Notes: a model not told the origin generated them from the letters alone. A stretch of 64,000 bases of DNA from Paenibacillus validus NBRC 15382 (GCF_004000985.1 NZ_BIMH01000019.1:1-64000); one strand, 5' to 3'. Shown: positions 53,117 through 62,032, counted from the stretch's first letter. Program-made: numbers and translations.

Positions 53117-53602
53117 CTATATCGTGTCTTGAGGATTACGATTAAACTCCAGGTCCCCAAGGATCTCTTTGTCCTCAACGTTGTCGCGGATAACTTTCTG
53201 CACACCGATAGCGCTGTACGAGATAAGGAGAACCACGGCAATGTAGTATCCTTTGACGTTCAATTCAAAGGGCGCATTATATAGTCCAATAAAGAACATT
53301 GCATAGCCAATCAATAAACCGATATATGACATGCCAGTAAAGGCTGTCGTATTACGCATTTTATGCTTTGGGTTATCTTGCTGCAAAAATTTGTCTTCTG
53401 CGTTGTCTCGGGCAACCTTCTGCACCACAATACAGGTCATCGTTATGAGAACCACACAAAGGATATAGTACCCTTTGACATTAAGCTGCCAATCCGCGTT
53501 ATAAACCCCAATTGCAAATAAAAACAATCCTGCTGCAAAAGCGAAGTAAGATACAGCTGTAAAAGCAGGTGTATTCCTTCTTTGATATTTTTGATGATTC
53601 AT
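53117..53602 (-). CDS. YiaA/YiaB-type two-repeat inner-membrane protein
   Basis: A 161-residue membrane protein made of two tandem copies of the YiaA/B domain. NTPAFTAVSYFAFAAGLFLF with YNADWQLNVKGYYIL pairs with NTTAFTGMSYIGLLIGYAMF and YNAPFELNVKGYYIA. Each copy has two helices and ends in VQK..RDN.EDK. The function is unknown. ATG at 53602 after GGAGG (ten-base spacing). Confidence 0.88.
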   Translation of the reverse strand: MNHQKYQRRNTPAFTAVSYFAFAAGLFLFAIGVYNADWQLNVKGYYILCVVLITMTCIVVQKVARDNAEDKFLQQDNPKHKMRNTTAFTGMSYIGLLIGYAMFFIGLYNAPFELNVKGYYIAVVLLISYSAIGVQKVIRDNVEDKEILGDLEFNRNPQDTI

Positions 53603-53701
53603 ATGCGTTTATCCTCCATAGCAACCATTTTTGGTTAATACTTGAACTACTTATAATTTAAATAATTTACCAATATCCTACAAGTACTATCTTTTTTTAG
53701 T

Positions 53702-54015
53702 ACCACACTAAGGCCCAGGACAAGCAAAATCAACTCATTGAAAACACTTGCTCTTTGCATTTGGTTGTCGGTGTAGATATTGCCCAGGAGGCTCACGTTG
53801 CTCGTTCGGTCAGCTATTGGGGAATTGCACTGGGATCGCCGCTGGAGTTCGGCAACCATGACGAGGGCTTTCAACTGTTCGGTCGTTGGATTCAAGATCT
53901 GCTCAAGTCTTACAAGTTGACCAAAGTCATCGTCGGCATGGAACCTCCCCACCTATCGGGATATGTTGCGCAAAATGGACCCGTTCCGTTAGAAAAACCG
54001 ACCTCCACCCCTTAG
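53702..54015 (+). pseudogene. IS110-family transposase N-terminal fragment
   Basis: The plus strand reads KAQDKQNQLIENTCSLHLVV, GVDIAQEAHVARSVSYWGIA and KLTKVIVGMEP, the DEDD-type RuvC-like N terminus of an IS110 transposase, then shifts frame within the normal GMEPTGHYW block and stops. Only the first 100 or so residues remain and no start codon is obvious. Confidence 0.75.
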
Positions 54016-54353
54016 TTAGATGTGACGAAGCATGTAAGGGCATAGACCCGTTGAGACATGGGAGCGAGAATCGCTAGGGCTACGTGGAGACGTGCACAAT
54101 ATGGAACAACTTGGGTGTTGGACACCACACCTTTGTTCTCGCATGCCCTTTCTACGGATCTAGCCACCGGCTCCTCCGTGTGACTCTCTTCTCTCATCTT
54201 ACACAGGGTGAAATCCTGCGAATTCATGAGTCTCAGCGAGGAAACTGAATCATATTGAGGGAGCGTAATAAACTGGAGTTTGAAATTGACGTGAGAAAAT
54301 AAATTTCATGCCGATGTTATTAGGAATCCCGGGAGGCCACAAGCATCAATTCA
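54016..54353. other. Gene-free region, possible IS110 non-coding end
   Basis: No coding sequence supported. It has several short hairpin-forming stretches, such as GTGTTGGACACCACAC near 54115 and GCGAGAATCGC near 54062. Because it follows a truncated IS110 transposase it may be leftover non-coding element DNA, which in IS110 elements can encode a guide RNA. This is speculative. Confidence 0.25.
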
Positions 54354-54381
54354 AAAAAAAACAGACCATTGGCATGGTCTG
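54354..54381 (-). terminator. Terminator of the ManD/sugar ABC operon
   Basis: Stem CAGACCAT / ATGGTCTG (54362-54369, 54374-54381) with a four-base loop and, on the minus strand, a run of eight or more T. It is 60 bases downstream of the dehydratase stop codon. Confidence 0.9.
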
Positions 54382-54440
54382 CGTGATAGCATTAACGGGT
54401 ATCACCGTTTAAGCATTGAATCCACTCAAGTCTAATCGAG

Positions 54441-55637
54441 TCACGGACGTGCCGATGTCCCGTCCGGCAAACGGGCCAACGTCCATTTTGGAAGTACGTT
54501 CGTACACGGATACTTCTTTGCTTTTTCTTCATCGATATCGATGCCGAGTCCTGGAAGGTCATTCGGATATACATATCCGTCTTTTTCTACGGGGCATCCG
54601 GAGAATACTTCGTAAACTTCTTCCTTGAATCCGTTCCACTCCTGAATACCGAAATTGATGCTGCTTATGTCCAAATGCACGTTTGCGGCATGACCTACCG
54701 GAGAAACATCTCCCGGCCCGTGCCACGCAGTGCGGATGCCGAAAGCCTCTGCCATGGACGTCATTTTTTTAGCCGGAGTTATTCCGCCTACTTGGCTAAC
54801 GTGCACACGGATAAAGTCAATCAAGCGATTGGACATAAGCGGAAGCCATTCATTCGGATTGTTAAACAGTTCCCCCATGGCGATTGGAGTCACCGTATGC
54901 TGACGAATCGTGCGATACCATTCGATTTGTTCCGGCGGCAGCGCGTCCTCCAGATAAAACAGCCGGAATGGTTCCATCTGCTTAGCGAACGCGACCGCGT
55001 CTATAGGAGACAGCCGTTCATGAACATCGTGCAAAAATTCGATTTCCCAGCCAAGCTTGCCACGCAAGTGCTCGAACAATTCGACGATCCCTCTCATATA
55101 AGCCTTCGGATCGTAATAAACGCCGTCCAATGCGTTCTCAGGTTTGATAATTTTTTGGTCCCGACCGCCATATAGCCCCATCTGACAGCGCACATAACGG
55201 ACGCCCTGTTCCATATAAGACCTTACATTTTCTTCTACCTCTTCTTTGCACGATCCGTCAGCATGCTTGTATATTGCAGCGCCTTCGCGGCATTTGCCGC
55301 CAAGCAGCTGATACACCGGTAAACCGGCAATTTTCCCTTTTATATCCCATAACGCCATATCGACGCCCGAAAGAGCATTGTTAAACTCCGGACCATTGCG
55401 CCAATAGCCGCTTACCATCGCAGTCTGCCAAATATCCTCGATACGGTGTACGTCTTTTCCGATTAGAAAAGGCTTTAAGTAATCCTCGATAGCTGAGGCA
55501 ACAGTCAAATATCTTTGGGTAAACGTAGCGCATCCCAAGCCATACAAGCCGGGTTCCGACGTTTCGACTTTGACCACCACCAGGTTGATTCCCTCCGGGG
55601 CAGTCAGTATCGTTTTCACATCGCGTATAGTAATCAT
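54441..55637 (-). CDS. Enolase-superfamily sugar-acid dehydratase (ManD/RspA type)
   Basis: A 398-residue mandelate-racemase-like enzyme. Family features are the capping domain (LVVVKVETSEPGLYGLGCAT), NALSGVDMALWDIKGKIAGL, HDVHERLSPIDAV, YLEDALPPEQ, TPIAMGELFNNPNEWLPL and WHGPGDVSPVGHAANVHLD. Mg ligands would be the Asp in LHDVHE, the Glu in LEDALP and the Glu in MGELF. ManD dehydrates D-mannonate or D-gluconate to 2-keto-3-deoxygluconate; some relatives have weak activity. ATG at 55637 after AGGAG. Last gene of the sugar ABC operon, 26 bases after the permease gene. Confidence 0.9.
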   Translation of the reverse strand: MITIRDVKTILTAPEGINLVVVKVETSEPGLYGLGCATFTQRYLTVASAIEDYLKPFLIGKDVHRIEDIWQTAMVSGYWRNGPEFNNALSGVDMALWDIKGKIAGLPVYQLLGGKCREGAAIYKHADGSCKEEVEENVRSYMEQGVRYVRCQMGLYGGRDQKIIKPENALDGVYYDPKAYMRGIVELFEHLRGKLGWEIEFLHDVHERLSPIDAVAFAKQMEPFRLFYLEDALPPEQIEWYRTIRQHTVTPIAMGELFNNPNEWLPLMSNRLIDFIRVHVSQVGGITPAKKMTSMAEAFGIRTAWHGPGDVSPVGHAANVHLDISSINFGIQEWNGFKEEVYEVFSGCPVEKDGYVYPNDLPGLGIDIDEEKAKKYPCTNVLPKWTLARLPDGTSARP

Positions 55638-55663
55638 CTTCGCTGCTCCTATCCGAACATACT

Positions 55664-56506
55664 CTATTGTTTTACGGCTCCTGCCGTCAGACTGCTGATA
55701 AAATACTTTTGCAGGAAAATAAACAGGATGATTAGGGGCAAGCTTGATACAATGGAAGCCGCCATCAAATCGTTCCACACAATCTTATAAAACCCGTTCA
55801 ATTGACCGATGCCGATCGGCAAAGTTTTCATCTTCTCTGAGGTCGTCAAAATAAACGCAAACATGTATTCGTTCCAACCTACGATGAATGAGTAAATCGC
55901 CGTAGCCGCCAAGCCGGGTAACGACAAGGGAAGAATAATCTGCACAAACGTGCGGACCCGGCCGCATCCGTCGATTGTCGCCGCCTCATCCAGCTCCTTA
56001 GGTATCCCTTGAAAAAAGCCAAGCATTAACCATGTGCAGAACGGGACTGAAAATGAGATGTACACCAAAATCAAACCCCAATGGGTGTCTACCAGACCAA
56101 GCGTTTTCAAAACCTTGTAGAACGGAATCAGCAGCATGATAGACGGAAACATTTGCGTAACGAGCAAAAAGGTCAGGAACGCCCCCTTCCCGCGGAATTG
56201 AAAGCGAGATGCCCCGTATCCTGCCAGTGCGGAGAATACTAGGGAGATTCCGGTAGAAACCAGCACAACGATAATACTATTGTAGAAATAAGTACCGAAC
56301 GGATAATCCTTCCAAATTCGAGAGAAAGCTTCAAAAGTGATGTGTTCCGGGATCCATCTGGGCGGAGTAACCATAACTTCATCCATCGGCTTGAGTGCTG
56401 TCGACAGCATCCACAACGTCGGAACCAATACGCATAAGGAAGCAATTGCCAATATTAGATACATGAGCAGGTTGAACAAGCGTCCGTTTCCATTAGTCGT
56501 TGTCAT
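55664..56506 (-). CDS. Sugar ABC transporter permease (MalG-type)
   Basis: A 280-residue inner-membrane permease of the CUT1 family with six helices and the EAA loop KELDEAATIDGCGRVRTFVQ. ATG at 56506 after AGGAGG; it overlaps the upstream permease gene by 14 bases. It pairs with the MalF-type protein at 56493-57374. No ATPase gene is in this operon, so a shared MsmX-type ATPase is expected. Confidence 0.93.
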   Translation of the reverse strand: MTTTNGNGRLFNLLMYLILAIASLCVLVPTLWMLSTALKPMDEVMVTPPRWIPEHITFEAFSRIWKDYPFGTYFYNSIIVVLVSTGISLVFSALAGYGASRFQFRGKGAFLTFLLVTQMFPSIMLLIPFYKVLKTLGLVDTHWGLILVYISFSVPFCTWLMLGFFQGIPKELDEAATIDGCGRVRTFVQIILPLSLPGLAATAIYSFIVGWNEYMFAFILTTSEKMKTLPIGIGQLNGFYKIVWNDLMAASIVSSLPLIILFIFLQKYFISSLTAGAVKQ

Positions 56507-57374
56507 TGCCGAACAGCCTCCTGTATAAAAATCCGATTAAGAAGCACACAAAGAACACGATCACTGCCATTGCCGCAGCTTTGCCAAAATCGAAGAACTG
56601 GAAGGCTTGCTTGAAAATATCGATGCTGACAACGTTTGTGGCGTCCCCCGGGCCTCCCTCCGTCAGCAGCCAAATCATGGTGAAGTGTTTGAACCACCAG
56701 ACGGTATCAAGGATCAGTGTGACCACGAGCACCGGAAGCAGACCGGGCAGCGTGACGTAACGGAACGACTGAACCCGATTACAGCCATCGATCTTGGCCG
56801 CTTCATACGTGTCCTGCGATATCGACTGAAGCCCGGCGAGGACCATCATCATAACCATCGGGTAACCCTTCCATACGCAAACGATGACGATCGCGATAAA
56901 AGCGTAAGATGCGTCACCCAACCAGGAAACCGGACTATCAATCACATGAAGACGCATCAGGATATCGTTGAAGAGGCCGTACATCGGGTTGAACAACCAC
57001 TTCCACAACAATCCGACTACTACTTCCGGGAGCAGCCAAGGGAGGATTAGAATTGTCCGAAAAATTGTTATGCCCGGCAACTTCATATTCAGTATGAGCC
57101 CAAGCACAAGTCCGATCGCGAAGTGACCGATAACGGTAAACAACGTATATTTCAACGTGACTACAATATTTCCGACAAACTGAATGTTTGAAAAAATGCT
57201 TACATAATTGTTCAGTGCAACAAAGTCCCATTTGTTGACCAAATTGGTATTAAAAAAGCTAATGTATGCGCCATACAGTAGAGGATACGTAACCAACAAC
57301 AAGAGCGTAATGGCAGCCGGCAAAATGAAACCATATGCGGCCCACCACTCTTTTTTGACGATTGCGTTCTTCAC
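56493..57374 (-). CDS. Sugar ABC transporter permease (MalF/UgpA-type)
   Basis: A 293-residue CUT1 permease with six membrane segments and EAA loop QDTYEAAKIDGCNRVQSFRY. The start is GTG at 57374 after AAAGGAGGGG; an in-frame extension upstream runs through the intergenic hairpin and has no ribosome-binding site. It forms the channel together with the MalG-type permease. Confidence 0.92.
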   Translation of the reverse strand: MKNAIVKKEWWAAYGFILPAAITLLLLVTYPLLYGAYISFFNTNLVNKWDFVALNNYVSIFSNIQFVGNIVVTLKYTLFTVIGHFAIGLVLGLILNMKLPGITIFRTILILPWLLPEVVVGLLWKWLFNPMYGLFNDILMRLHVIDSPVSWLGDASYAFIAIVIVCVWKGYPMVMMMVLAGLQSISQDTYEAAKIDGCNRVQSFRYVTLPGLLPVLVVTLILDTVWWFKHFTMIWLLTEGGPGDATNVVSIDIFKQAFQFFDFGKAAAMAVIVFFVCFLIGFLYRRLFGNDND

Positions 57375-57407
57375 TGTCCCCCCTCCTTTCTTTTCATGAT
57401 GCCGCCA

Positions 57408-57442
57408 GCTTTCTGAAGAAGGAACTCCCTTCTTCAGAAAGC
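57408..57442 (-). terminator. Intra-operon hairpin (partial terminator or mRNA stabiliser)
   Basis: A perfect 15-base stem GCTTTCTGAAGAAGG / CCTTCTTCAGAAAGC with a five-base loop lies between the binding-protein and permease genes. No T tract follows. Such hairpins commonly raise binding-protein mRNA over permease mRNA. Confidence 0.8.
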
Positions 57443-57462
57443 CATCGGTGTAATTTGTATGC

Positions 57463-58788
57463 TTACTTGCCTTCTTTTGCAATCAATTCATTTGCACGCG
57501 CAGCCGCTTTTTTCATGGCTTCGTCAGCCGTTACTTTCGAATTCGAAGCCAAGAGGACTTGATAAGATTCGGCTACGATATCATAGAATTGCGAATACGT
57601 AGAAATGGTCGGTGCATGATAAGCGTACTGCAGCGCTTTTACGAATCCGGCCTTATCCGGAGCGCTCAGCGACGGGCTTGATGCCAATTGGGCTTTAGTC
57701 GGCAGCGGGCCGGTTGCTTCAGTGAATTTCAGTGCATTTTCATTGTTAAGGAGATACTTCAGGTAATCTGCAGCCACTTCCTTGTTTTTGCTTGTTGCCG
57801 AAATGGAATATCCCAGCAGCCCGAATGTTGCAGAGTGCTTTTCTTTCATCGGTATAGGAGCGCTGTACAGTTTTCCTTTCATATCCGGATTTTGCGAGAT
57901 GATGGTGCCGAGAGCATTCGGTCCGCTGATCAGCATGGCCGCTTTACCGGAGGCGAGCATGCTGGCCGCTTCCGGGAAGCCGGTTTCCGTTACGCCCGGA
58001 GGAACCACACCGTATTTATTGTTCAGATCGGTATAAAATTGCAGGGCATCCTTAGCTTTCGCAGTGTCCAAATCAGTTACCCATTTGCCGTTCGCATCTT
58101 TGCGGACTTCTTCCGCGCCGAAAGAGCGAAGCACAGGCAGGAAGCGGGTTCCTCCAGATGTATTGCGGGTACCGATCATAGCGAAGCCCCATTGATCCGG
58201 TTTGCCGTCGCCGTTAGTATCCTTTGTAAGCTTTTGAGCCGCAGCGAGAAAATCGTCCCAAGTTTCCGGAGCCTTCAGCCCTTCCTTCTCGAACAAGTCC
58301 CCCCGATAAATCAATGCTTGAGGCGTCGAGGTCCAAGGAATGAACTGCAGCTTGCCGTCTATGCTGGATTCCTCAATGACATTCGGATAAAATTCCTTCA
58401 GATAATCCACCCCGAGGAGCTTGCTCAAATCCTCCGTGGCATTCATTTGATAAACGTTGTACATAAATTCCGGCGTGTTTGTAAAGACGTCCGGCATTTG
58501 ATTGGCAGCGGCAAGTACAGATATCTTTTTGTACATGTCGTTCATCGATACACCCATGAATTCAATTTTTACATTCGGGTGCTCTTTCATATAAGCTTCC
58601 GCTATTTGCTTCTCAATGTCTCCCCCGGGTTTTTCCGTTTGGACAGCGGACATAATGGTCAAAGTAGTTTGCTTAGATCCTGTTCCCGCCGCTCCCGAAT
58701 CGGAATTCTCCGCTTTTGACGAACAACCGATCATGCTTGCGGTTAAGGCCAAGGTGAGAGTTGCTGTAGTAATGCTTTTCAATTTCAT
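57463..58788 (-). CDS. Sugar ABC transporter binding lipoprotein (CUT1, type 1)
   Basis: A 441-residue extracellular lipoprotein. Signal peptide with lipobox MIGC and Cys22; mature type-1 solute-binding fold with VKIEFMGVSMNDMYKKISVL, NGDGKPDQWGFAM and PEAASMLASGKAAMLISGPN. It binds a sugar or sugar acid for the two permeases downstream. ATG at 58788 after GGAGGG. It is the first gene of the operon ending with the ManD-type dehydratase, so a uronate- or aldonate-type ligand is plausible. Confidence 0.93.
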   Translation of the reverse strand: MKLKSITTATLTLALTASMIGCSSKAENSDSGAAGTGSKQTTLTIMSAVQTEKPGGDIEKQIAEAYMKEHPNVKIEFMGVSMNDMYKKISVLAAANQMPDVFTNTPEFMYNVYQMNATEDLSKLLGVDYLKEFYPNVIEESSIDGKLQFIPWTSTPQALIYRGDLFEKEGLKAPETWDDFLAAAQKLTKDTNGDGKPDQWGFAMIGTRNTSGGTRFLPVLRSFGAEEVRKDANGKWVTDLDTAKAKDALQFYTDLNNKYGVVPPGVTETGFPEAASMLASGKAAMLISGPNALGTIISQNPDMKGKLYSAPIPMKEKHSATFGLLGYSISATSKNKEVAADYLKYLLNNENALKFTEATGPLPTKAQLASSPSLSAPDKAGFVKALQYAYHAPTISTYSQFYDIVAESYQVLLASNSKVTADEAMKKAAARANELIAKEGK

Positions 58789-58897
58789 AGTTTACCCTCC
58801 AACTTGTTGTCATTTATTTGTTCAAAACGGGGTTGCCTTTATGTAGGAACAGGCAGCGGACCGCTTAAAACCAAATTCAGGTAAAGTCATAACACAT

Positions 58898-58916
58898 ATC
58901 ATGTCATACAAGTATA
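58898..58916. promoter_or_regulatory. Candidate GntR site upstream of the sugar ABC operon
   Basis: ATCATGTCATACAAGTAT lies about 110 bases upstream of the binding-protein start. Its ATACAAGT half matches the inverted repeat in front of the GntR gene at 59643-59662. Confidence 0.35.
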
Positions 58917-58926
58917 AAGAAAAAAA

Positions 58927-59670
58927 TCAAAAATGATTTTTTAATTGCGCGATTTTTCGGCGGTTCTCTTCCATCCCGATAGCGATCAGCTCTTTCGCTT
59001 TTCCTGCGTCTTTATTACGGATTGCTTCATACTGGGCAATATGCCCCTGCAGGCTTTCTTCGTTAACCCCAAAGACGCGATTTAACTCTTCGAGATAGTA
59101 ATAGTACGCATCCTTAACTGCATTCATAAGTTTGAGGAACAACTCGTTTTTGGAAGCCCTTACAATTGCGAAGTGAAATTCCAGATCGCTCTGGGAATAT
59201 TTTACAAAGTCATCTTTGTTCGCAATCATTTTCTGCAAGGCTTGACCGATTTGCTGAATATCCTTCTCCTCCGCCCTCTCAACGGCCAAATCAATACACT
59301 TGAACTCAATCGTCTCACGAAATTCCATCATGTCCAAAAATTCTTGTTCGCTTAAGTTCATGACAGGGATGAAGCTATTGAGAATGCTTTCATTTATGGA
59401 AGGAGACACAAAGGAGCCCTTTCCATGGTGCGTGGTAATGATACCGACAGCCCTTAGCTTTTGAATAGCGCTTCTGACACTAACGCGGCTGACATTAAAC
59501 ATTTGGCACAGTTCGTTTTCAGACGGTATCTTGTCGCCAGGCTTCCATTTTGCGGTGATAATGTTACTTTTGATCTGATCATAAACCTCATCTACCACAT
59601 TTTGCTTTTCAATGGCCTTTATAATTATTATCCACCACCGATCTTGTAACTTGTGATACAAGTCTAACAA
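58927..59670 (-). CDS. GntR-family regulator, FadR subfamily (FCD domain)
   Basis: A GntR regulator of about 230-247 residues. Winged helix: VYDQIKSNIITAKWKPGDKI, SENELCQMFNVSRVSVRSAI; then an all-helical FCD effector domain (FRETIEFKCIDLAVERAEEK, LEFHFAIVRASKNELFLKLM) with the metal-site Asp/His pattern. No good ATG start exists. The conserved region begins at about residue 18, and GGTGGTGGATAATA precedes an ATT at 59625; a TTG lies at 59670. It is probably the repressor of the adjacent sugar-acid operon, read in the same direction. Confidence 0.85.
   Translation of the reverse strand: MLDLYHKLQDRWWIIIIKAIEKQNVVDEVYDQIKSNIITAKWKPGDKIPSENELCQMFNVSRVSVRSAIQKLRAVGIITTHHGKGSFVSPSINESILNSFIPVMNLSEQEFLDMMEFRETIEFKCIDLAVERAEEKDIQQIGQALQKMIANKDDFVKYSQSDLEFHFAIVRASKNELFLKLMNAVKDAYYYYLEELNRVFGVNEESLQGHIAQYEAIRNKDAGKAKELIAIGMEENRRKIAQLKNHF
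59643..59662. promoter_or_regulatory. Candidate GntR operator (autoregulation)
   Basis: CTTGTAACTTGTGATACAAG, a 20-base inverted repeat with six-base arms. It lies inside the upstream part of the longest GntR reading frame, which argues for translation starting downstream near 59625. Confidence 0.5.
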
Positions 59671-59738
59671 AAAATTCGAATTCGCACAATATGTATTTTC
59701 ATGTTTGGTACTTCAGACCTATTAAAACCGTCCTGATT

Positions 59739-59876
59739 TTAAGTTCTTCTTAACGCCATTAGCGTTTCCGCTGAAGGTTTACTTTTCCCCTTTTCGATCT
59801 CACTTAAATTGCCTTGTGATATACCAAGCGAAGCAGCAAATTCAACTTGATTTAGTCTGTTTAGTTTTTCTTAGAA
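59739..59876 (-). pseudogene. Fragment of an XRE-type helix-turn-helix gene
   Basis: The minus strand reads LNRLNQVEFAASLGISQGNL then SEIEKGKSKPSAETLMALRR, the DNA-binding core of Cro/C1-type regulators, ending at a TAA at 59739. A stop and frame change just upstream remove the start. Both ends of the gene are missing. Confidence 0.7.
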
Positions 59877-59942
59877 CACAAATTTTATCCCCAATCATAC
59901 AGCACCGTACCTTAATCGTATTTTCACTAATGATGACAAAAA

Positions 59943-59982
59943 ATAGCCCGACAAATCAAGGTTTTTTGACTCATCGGGCTAT
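59943..59982 (-). terminator. Terminator downstream of the TrmH-family gene
   Basis: ATAGCCCGA / TCGGGCTAT arms (59943-59951, 59974-59982), followed on the minus strand by TTTTTTG. It lies about 100 bases after the methyltransferase stop codon. The remainder of 59983-60080 shows no gene. Confidence 0.7.
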
Positions 59983-60080
59983 CTTACTTATGACAAATCT
60001 ACGTTCCAAACCCGTGACAAACAACGTTCCAATCAGTGCCAAACTGAATTACAACTCACAACAACAGAATAATCGTTCAC

Positions 60081-60911
60081 TTACCCCAGCCGCTGCCGCA
60101 TCGCCTCAAACAGCACAACCGTCGCCGCCATCGCAGCGTTCAACGACTCGGCCCTTCCGGCCATCGGAATAAGCACGCGCTGCGACGCCAGCCGGTCGAC
60201 TTCGGGCGACACGCCCTGGCCTTCGTTGCCGATCACGAACCAGGTCGGCGGCCGGAAGTCGCAGTCATAGAGCGGAACAGCGCCCGCCAGGCTCGTACTC
60301 GCCACTTGAATGCCGGCGGCCGCGGCTTGCGGCAGCCATTCCCCGAGATCGCCCTGCGCAATCGGAAGATGGAAGAGCGATCCCATCGTGGAGCGCACGG
60401 TTTTCGGATTGTACAAATCGACCGTGCCTTTGCCAAGCAATACGCCCGTTGCGCCGACAGCGTCCGCGCTGCGAATGATCGTCCCCAAGTTGCCGGGATC
60501 TTGAATGCCGTCGATGACGACAACGAGCCCGTCCGGCAAGCTGGCCTTCATCAAGTCCACCGGCCGCCATGGCAGCTTGGGAACGACGGCGAATACAGGC
60601 TGCGGCGTCTGAGTATCGGTACACTTCGCCAGCACCTGTTCCGTCACGGGGACGCACTCGATTCCCGCCGCTTTCGCCTTCCGCAGGAGCGGCGAAACGA
60701 CGTCGAACCTTTCCGCCGTATACACTAGCGTCTCCGGCATCGACTCGGAGCTCAAAGCCTCCTCCACCAAATGGAGCCCTTCGATCACGAAGCGGCCGAT
60801 TTTATCCCGCCCTTTGCGGCTTAACAGTTCCGCCCACTGTTTCACGCGCGGGTTTTGCGCCGAACGGATCGTGTCTGCCGCGGCAGCGTTTTGTTCATAA
60901 TATGATGTCAA
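60081..60911 (-). CDS. TrmH/SpoU-family RNA 2'-O-methyltransferase
   Basis: A 276-residue SPOUT methyltransferase. The N-terminal substrate-binding domain (SAQNPRVKQWAELLSRKGRD) is followed by the knotted domain with motif 1 VIDGIQDPGNLGTIIRSADA, motif 2 FVIGNEGQGVSPEV and motif 3 RVLIPMAGRAESLNAAMAAT. It methylates a ribose in 23S rRNA or tRNA using S-adenosylmethionine. Start TTG at 60911 has AGAGG nine bases upstream; the earlier TTG at 60920 touches that site. Four bases or so separate it from the KtrA-like gene. Confidence 0.9.
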   Translation of the reverse strand: MTSYYEQNAAAADTIRSAQNPRVKQWAELLSRKGRDKIGRFVIEGLHLVEEALSSESMPETLVYTAERFDVVSPLLRKAKAAGIECVPVTEQVLAKCTDTQTPQPVFAVVPKLPWRPVDLMKASLPDGLVVVIDGIQDPGNLGTIIRSADAVGATGVLLGKGTVDLYNPKTVRSTMGSLFHLPIAQGDLGEWLPQAAAAGIQVASTSLAGAVPLYDCDFRPPTWFVIGNEGQGVSPEVDRLASQRVLIPMAGRAESLNAAMAATVVLFEAMRQRLG

Positions 60912-60923
60912 TTCGAGCAACCT

Positions 60924-61583
60924 CTATTCCGCGAACGTCTTTTCAAAATGCTGCAGGTCGGTATTTTTGCCGACAATGACGAGTATGTCATTCGCTTGAA
61001 TTAAATCTTCGGCATGCGGCGCAATATTCATTTTCTCTCCGGTTTTGATCGCCATGACGTTGCAGCCATATTTGGCCCGAATATCCAGCTGCCGCAAGCT
61101 GCGCCCGATCATCCTTCCCGAGGCCGCAATTTCAACAATGCTGTAATCTTCGGAAATTTCGATATGATCGATAATATTGGATGAAATCAGATGATGGGCC
61201 ACGCGTTGTCCCATGTCCCGTTCGGGATAAATCACCTTGTCCGCCCCGACCTTGCGCAGTACCTTGCCTTGAAGCTCGGTTTGGGCCTTCACAATTAAGC
61301 GCGGGACCCCGATTTCCTTCACAATAATGGTTGTCAGAATGCTCGCCTGAATGTCTTGGCCGATCGCCACCACGACAACGTCGAAATTGCGCAAGCCCAA
61401 GGAACGGAGTGCTTCCTCGTCCGTCGAATCGGCCTGCACCACGTGAGTCACGAGGTTAGCGACCTCTTGTATACGCTGTTCGCTGCTGTCAATGGCCAAT
61501 ACTTCAAAACCAAGGTTGGATAACGTCACAGCTACGCTGGAACCGAAGCGTCCCATGCCGATAACAGCAAATTGTTTTTTCAT
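60924..61583 (-). CDS. ktrA: KtrA/TrkA-type potassium-channel regulatory protein
   Basis: A 219-residue RCK protein. N-terminal Rossmann domain with GMGRFG near residue 8 and the nucleotide-binding Asp in VLAIDSSEQR; C-terminal RCK_C domain (IVEIAASGRMIGRSLRQLDI). It gates the KtrB-type membrane subunit in response to nucleotides and cyclic-di-AMP. ATG at 61583 after GGAGG. No ktrB is adjacent; it is elsewhere or the protein pairs with a KtrD-type channel, as KtrC does. Confidence 0.9.
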   Translation of the reverse strand: MKKQFAVIGMGRFGSSVAVTLSNLGFEVLAIDSSEQRIQEVANLVTHVVQADSTDEEALRSLGLRNFDVVVVAIGQDIQASILTTIIVKEIGVPRLIVKAQTELQGKVLRKVGADKVIYPERDMGQRVAHHLISSNIIDHIEISEDYSIVEIAASGRMIGRSLRQLDIRAKYGCNVMAIKTGEKMNIAPHAEDLIQANDILVIVGKNTDLQHFEKTFAE

Positions 61584-61756
61584 GCGTTTCCGCCTCCACC
61601 GTGCGATTCTGAATCTAAACCTGAGCCTTACTTTCATTATAAATATAAATGCAAACCGAAGTCCAATCGTTCAACGTCCTGCTGAAAAAGGCATGAATCC
61701 GAACGATTCGGAGCATATTAATGAAAGTGAAATCGAACGAAAAGCGGAGGGCGGGC

Positions 61757-61960
61757 ATGAATTTGAACTTGAGACAAGCCATCGTACAACGGATGCACGA
61801 TAAATCGAACGAGGAGCTGATGGGGGTGATCGAGGATTCGATCGACGGGGAAGAACGCGTGCTCCCAGGCCTCGGAGTACTGTTTGAAATCATTTGGAAG
61901 AACAGCGAAACCGAAGTGCAAACCCAACTCATCTCAACGTTAAAAGAGCACTTGGCCTAG
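61757..61960 (+). CDS. sspI: Small acid-soluble spore protein SspI
   Basis: A 67-residue protein: MNLNLRQAIVQRMHDKSNEE, VLPGLGVLFEIIWKN and a short helical tail. The LPGLGVLFE.IWKN block is diagnostic for SspI. It is made in the forespore late in sporulation and stored in the spore core. ATG at 61757 after GGAGGGCGGGC. Direct evidence that the host forms endospores. Followed by a hairpin terminator. Confidence 0.95.
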   Translation: MNLNLRQAIVQRMHDKSNEELMGVIEDSIDGEERVLPGLGVLFEIIWKNSETEVQTQLISTLKEHLA

Positions 61961-61990
61961 CCGGTTATAGCTCTTGCCGGGAATGGAAGC

Positions 61991-62027
61991 AGCCCGACTT
62001 TCGCCGTTGCGGCAAAGCCGGGCTTTA
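61991..62027. terminator. Bidirectional terminator between sspI and the LacI gene
   Basis: AGCCCG / CGGGCT outer arms with an inner GCCG/CGGC pairing and short T runs on both sides, between convergent genes. Confidence 0.75.
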
Positions 62028-62032
62028 TGCGT

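Noticed and set aside
57688-58719. 343-codon plus-strand frame
   Set aside because: Antisense to the sugar-binding lipoprotein gene, with no recognisable domain.
60265-60728. Overlapping frames of up to 140 codons in the methyltransferase region
   Set aside because: All lie inside the TrmH-family gene and arise from its high GC content.
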